Below, piece after piece: positions 63,101 through 64,000 of a stretch of DNA of 64,000 nucleotides. Within the stretch, counting starts at the first letter, position 1. Each line of letters begins with the position of its first letter. Under the pieces are notes generated by a model. That model was not told the origin of the DNA. It ran no database searches and saw only the letters and a list, made by a program, of their open reading frames with translations. Made by a program: the position numbers and the translations under genes. This DNA is from Balanoglossus misakiensis (taxonomy: Eukaryota; Hemichordata), in assembly GCA_040954595.2 (NCBI GenBank), contig CM082577.2:1922001-1986000 (forward strand), in the 5' to 3' direction.

Positions 63101-64000
63101 AACAAAACTTTCTTATTGAACTAATTCATGGAAAATGTTGAGATACTAGCTGATAGTGAAGTGATTTAGGTCTCAATCCATTTTTCTTTTCAGTCGTGCA
63201 TTCCCTGCTAAGATCGTGTGGATTTTGTCGTAAAATTTAATGGGCTCTAATTGAGAGGTTATGGGACTGTTGATTTTGAATTAAGCCAAGCTAGGCAGTG
63301 ATAACGAATATTGGCATAGCTGTAAAAAAATGCTGTGTGATCGACTAAAAAGTCTCTCCAAGTGTCTTCAGCCAAAAGTAAAATTTAAGCTGACAGTTGA
63401 TATAGGCATCTGGGCTAGCTGTGCCTGTGACAGTTTATCAATCCAGCAGGATAATTTTTTTGTCATCCGTCGTCGTGCAATTTCGTTGATTATTTCACTA
63501 AAACCCCCGACCGATGACCTGCACGTCATGTTTTTTCAGATTTTGACGTCTGGGTACAGGGTGCACCCGCCTCGACCATTATGGAGGTCGGTCGGTTATT
63601 TATTCATAACTCGATAATCAAAACTATGATGTTGCCATGGTGACAGTCTGCAAAGTACTGATATAGAAATTCACCCGGTTAACATCGCATAAATTCGCAA
63701 AGTCAGCGGGGAATAGTGACACGGCGAACTGTTACAACATGCTGGGCTTGTGACGCAATTGACTGGAATTGACTTTTAACAACGACTCATAAAAACACAA
63801 GCGTGTGTAATGAATTTTCAGCCTTGGCTACAAGAAAACAAGGGCTGACGTTATAAAAAATTTAATTAAGAGAAATAAGCTACTCTGGTAGTTTGCGTCC
63901 TTGGAGTGAATTGGGTTCTTGTTTTAAAAAGTTTCGATTTTGAGGGGGGGGGGGAGGGCAGACAACAATATATATGCAAAGTAGATCATTACAGGAGCAA

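Larger units (their letters stand above)
57356..64000 (+). other. Start of intron 4 and sequence to the window end
   Basis: After the donor GTGAGT there is no exon I can support well. Two phase-compatible segments (57535-57578 and 58165-58489) are discussed as findings. C13 (59182), G24 (59501) and C18 (60136) lie within 1 kb. A good T-rich acceptor ends at 63194, but the following frame stops at once in the needed phase. The remaining sequence, including 60300-63900, shows AT-rich non-coding DNA with chance reading frames. Confidence 0.45.

Noticed and set aside
63182-63230. Exon after the strong acceptor TTTTTCTTTTCAG at 63194
   Set aside because: In the phase left by exon 57294-57355 the frame stops at the sixth codon. 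It could follow an unseen exon in another phase, but nothing supports that.
1-64000. tRNA, rRNA, snRNA, common conserved miRNAs, CRISPR arrays, retrotransposon reverse transcriptase or integrase domains
   Set aside because: I looked for their hallmark sequences on reading and found none that I could support. A covariance-model or profile search could still find diverged ones.

Overview
This window is eukaryotic and almost entirely intronic. It looks like animal DNA, most likely from a marine invertebrate. It is AT-rich, has long introns with GT-AG boundaries, and carries many ACATGTA and ACCGGTA words, dispersed miniature inverted-repeat elements, microsatellites and very long G or C homopolymers. 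I cannot fix the phylum; an echinoderm, hemichordate, amphioxus or lophotrochozoan would all fit. There is no sign of bacterial operons, CRISPR or phage genes.

One plus-strand gene explains all the protein-like sequence I trust. Four exons join with exact phase agreement: 252-377 (start codon at 298), 12399-13328, 42020-42309 and 57294-57355. They are separated by introns of about 12.0, 28.7 and 15.0 kb. Joined, they give 454 open codons with no internal stop. The gene continues past the window on the 3' side and probably begins with a non-coding exon before it. The encoded segment is the N-terminal part of a Ser/Asn-rich, probably disordered protein. It has two copies of a motif of the form DKII-x-MCS-x-x-F (residues 78-88 and 250-260), a candidate PP1-docking KTVTF (312-316) and a basic KRRRK cluster (415-419). 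I do not recognise the family and assign no gene name.

Intron 1 (378-12398) holds a 313-bp TTAA-type miniature transposon, a 139-bp inverted-repeat element, a 45-nt hairpin and a pentanucleotide array. Intron 2 (13329-42019) starts with a large foldback structure only about 100 nt after the donor, and carries an ATTC array, a C23 tract and CTCF-like sites. It also holds three short ATG-led segments that end at plausible donors in the phase exon 42020 needs, so they could be alternative first exons; this is inference. Intron 3 (42310-57293) has a GAAT array complementary to the one in intron 2, an imperfect tandem repeat of about 140 bp, a G27 tract and a truncated second copy of the TTAA element. 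Sequence after 57356 has a cluster of C and G homopolymers and two weak candidate exons.

The most interesting items are the unidentified protein with its internal motif duplication, the possible multi-promoter layout, and the complementary repeats flanking the 290-nt exon.
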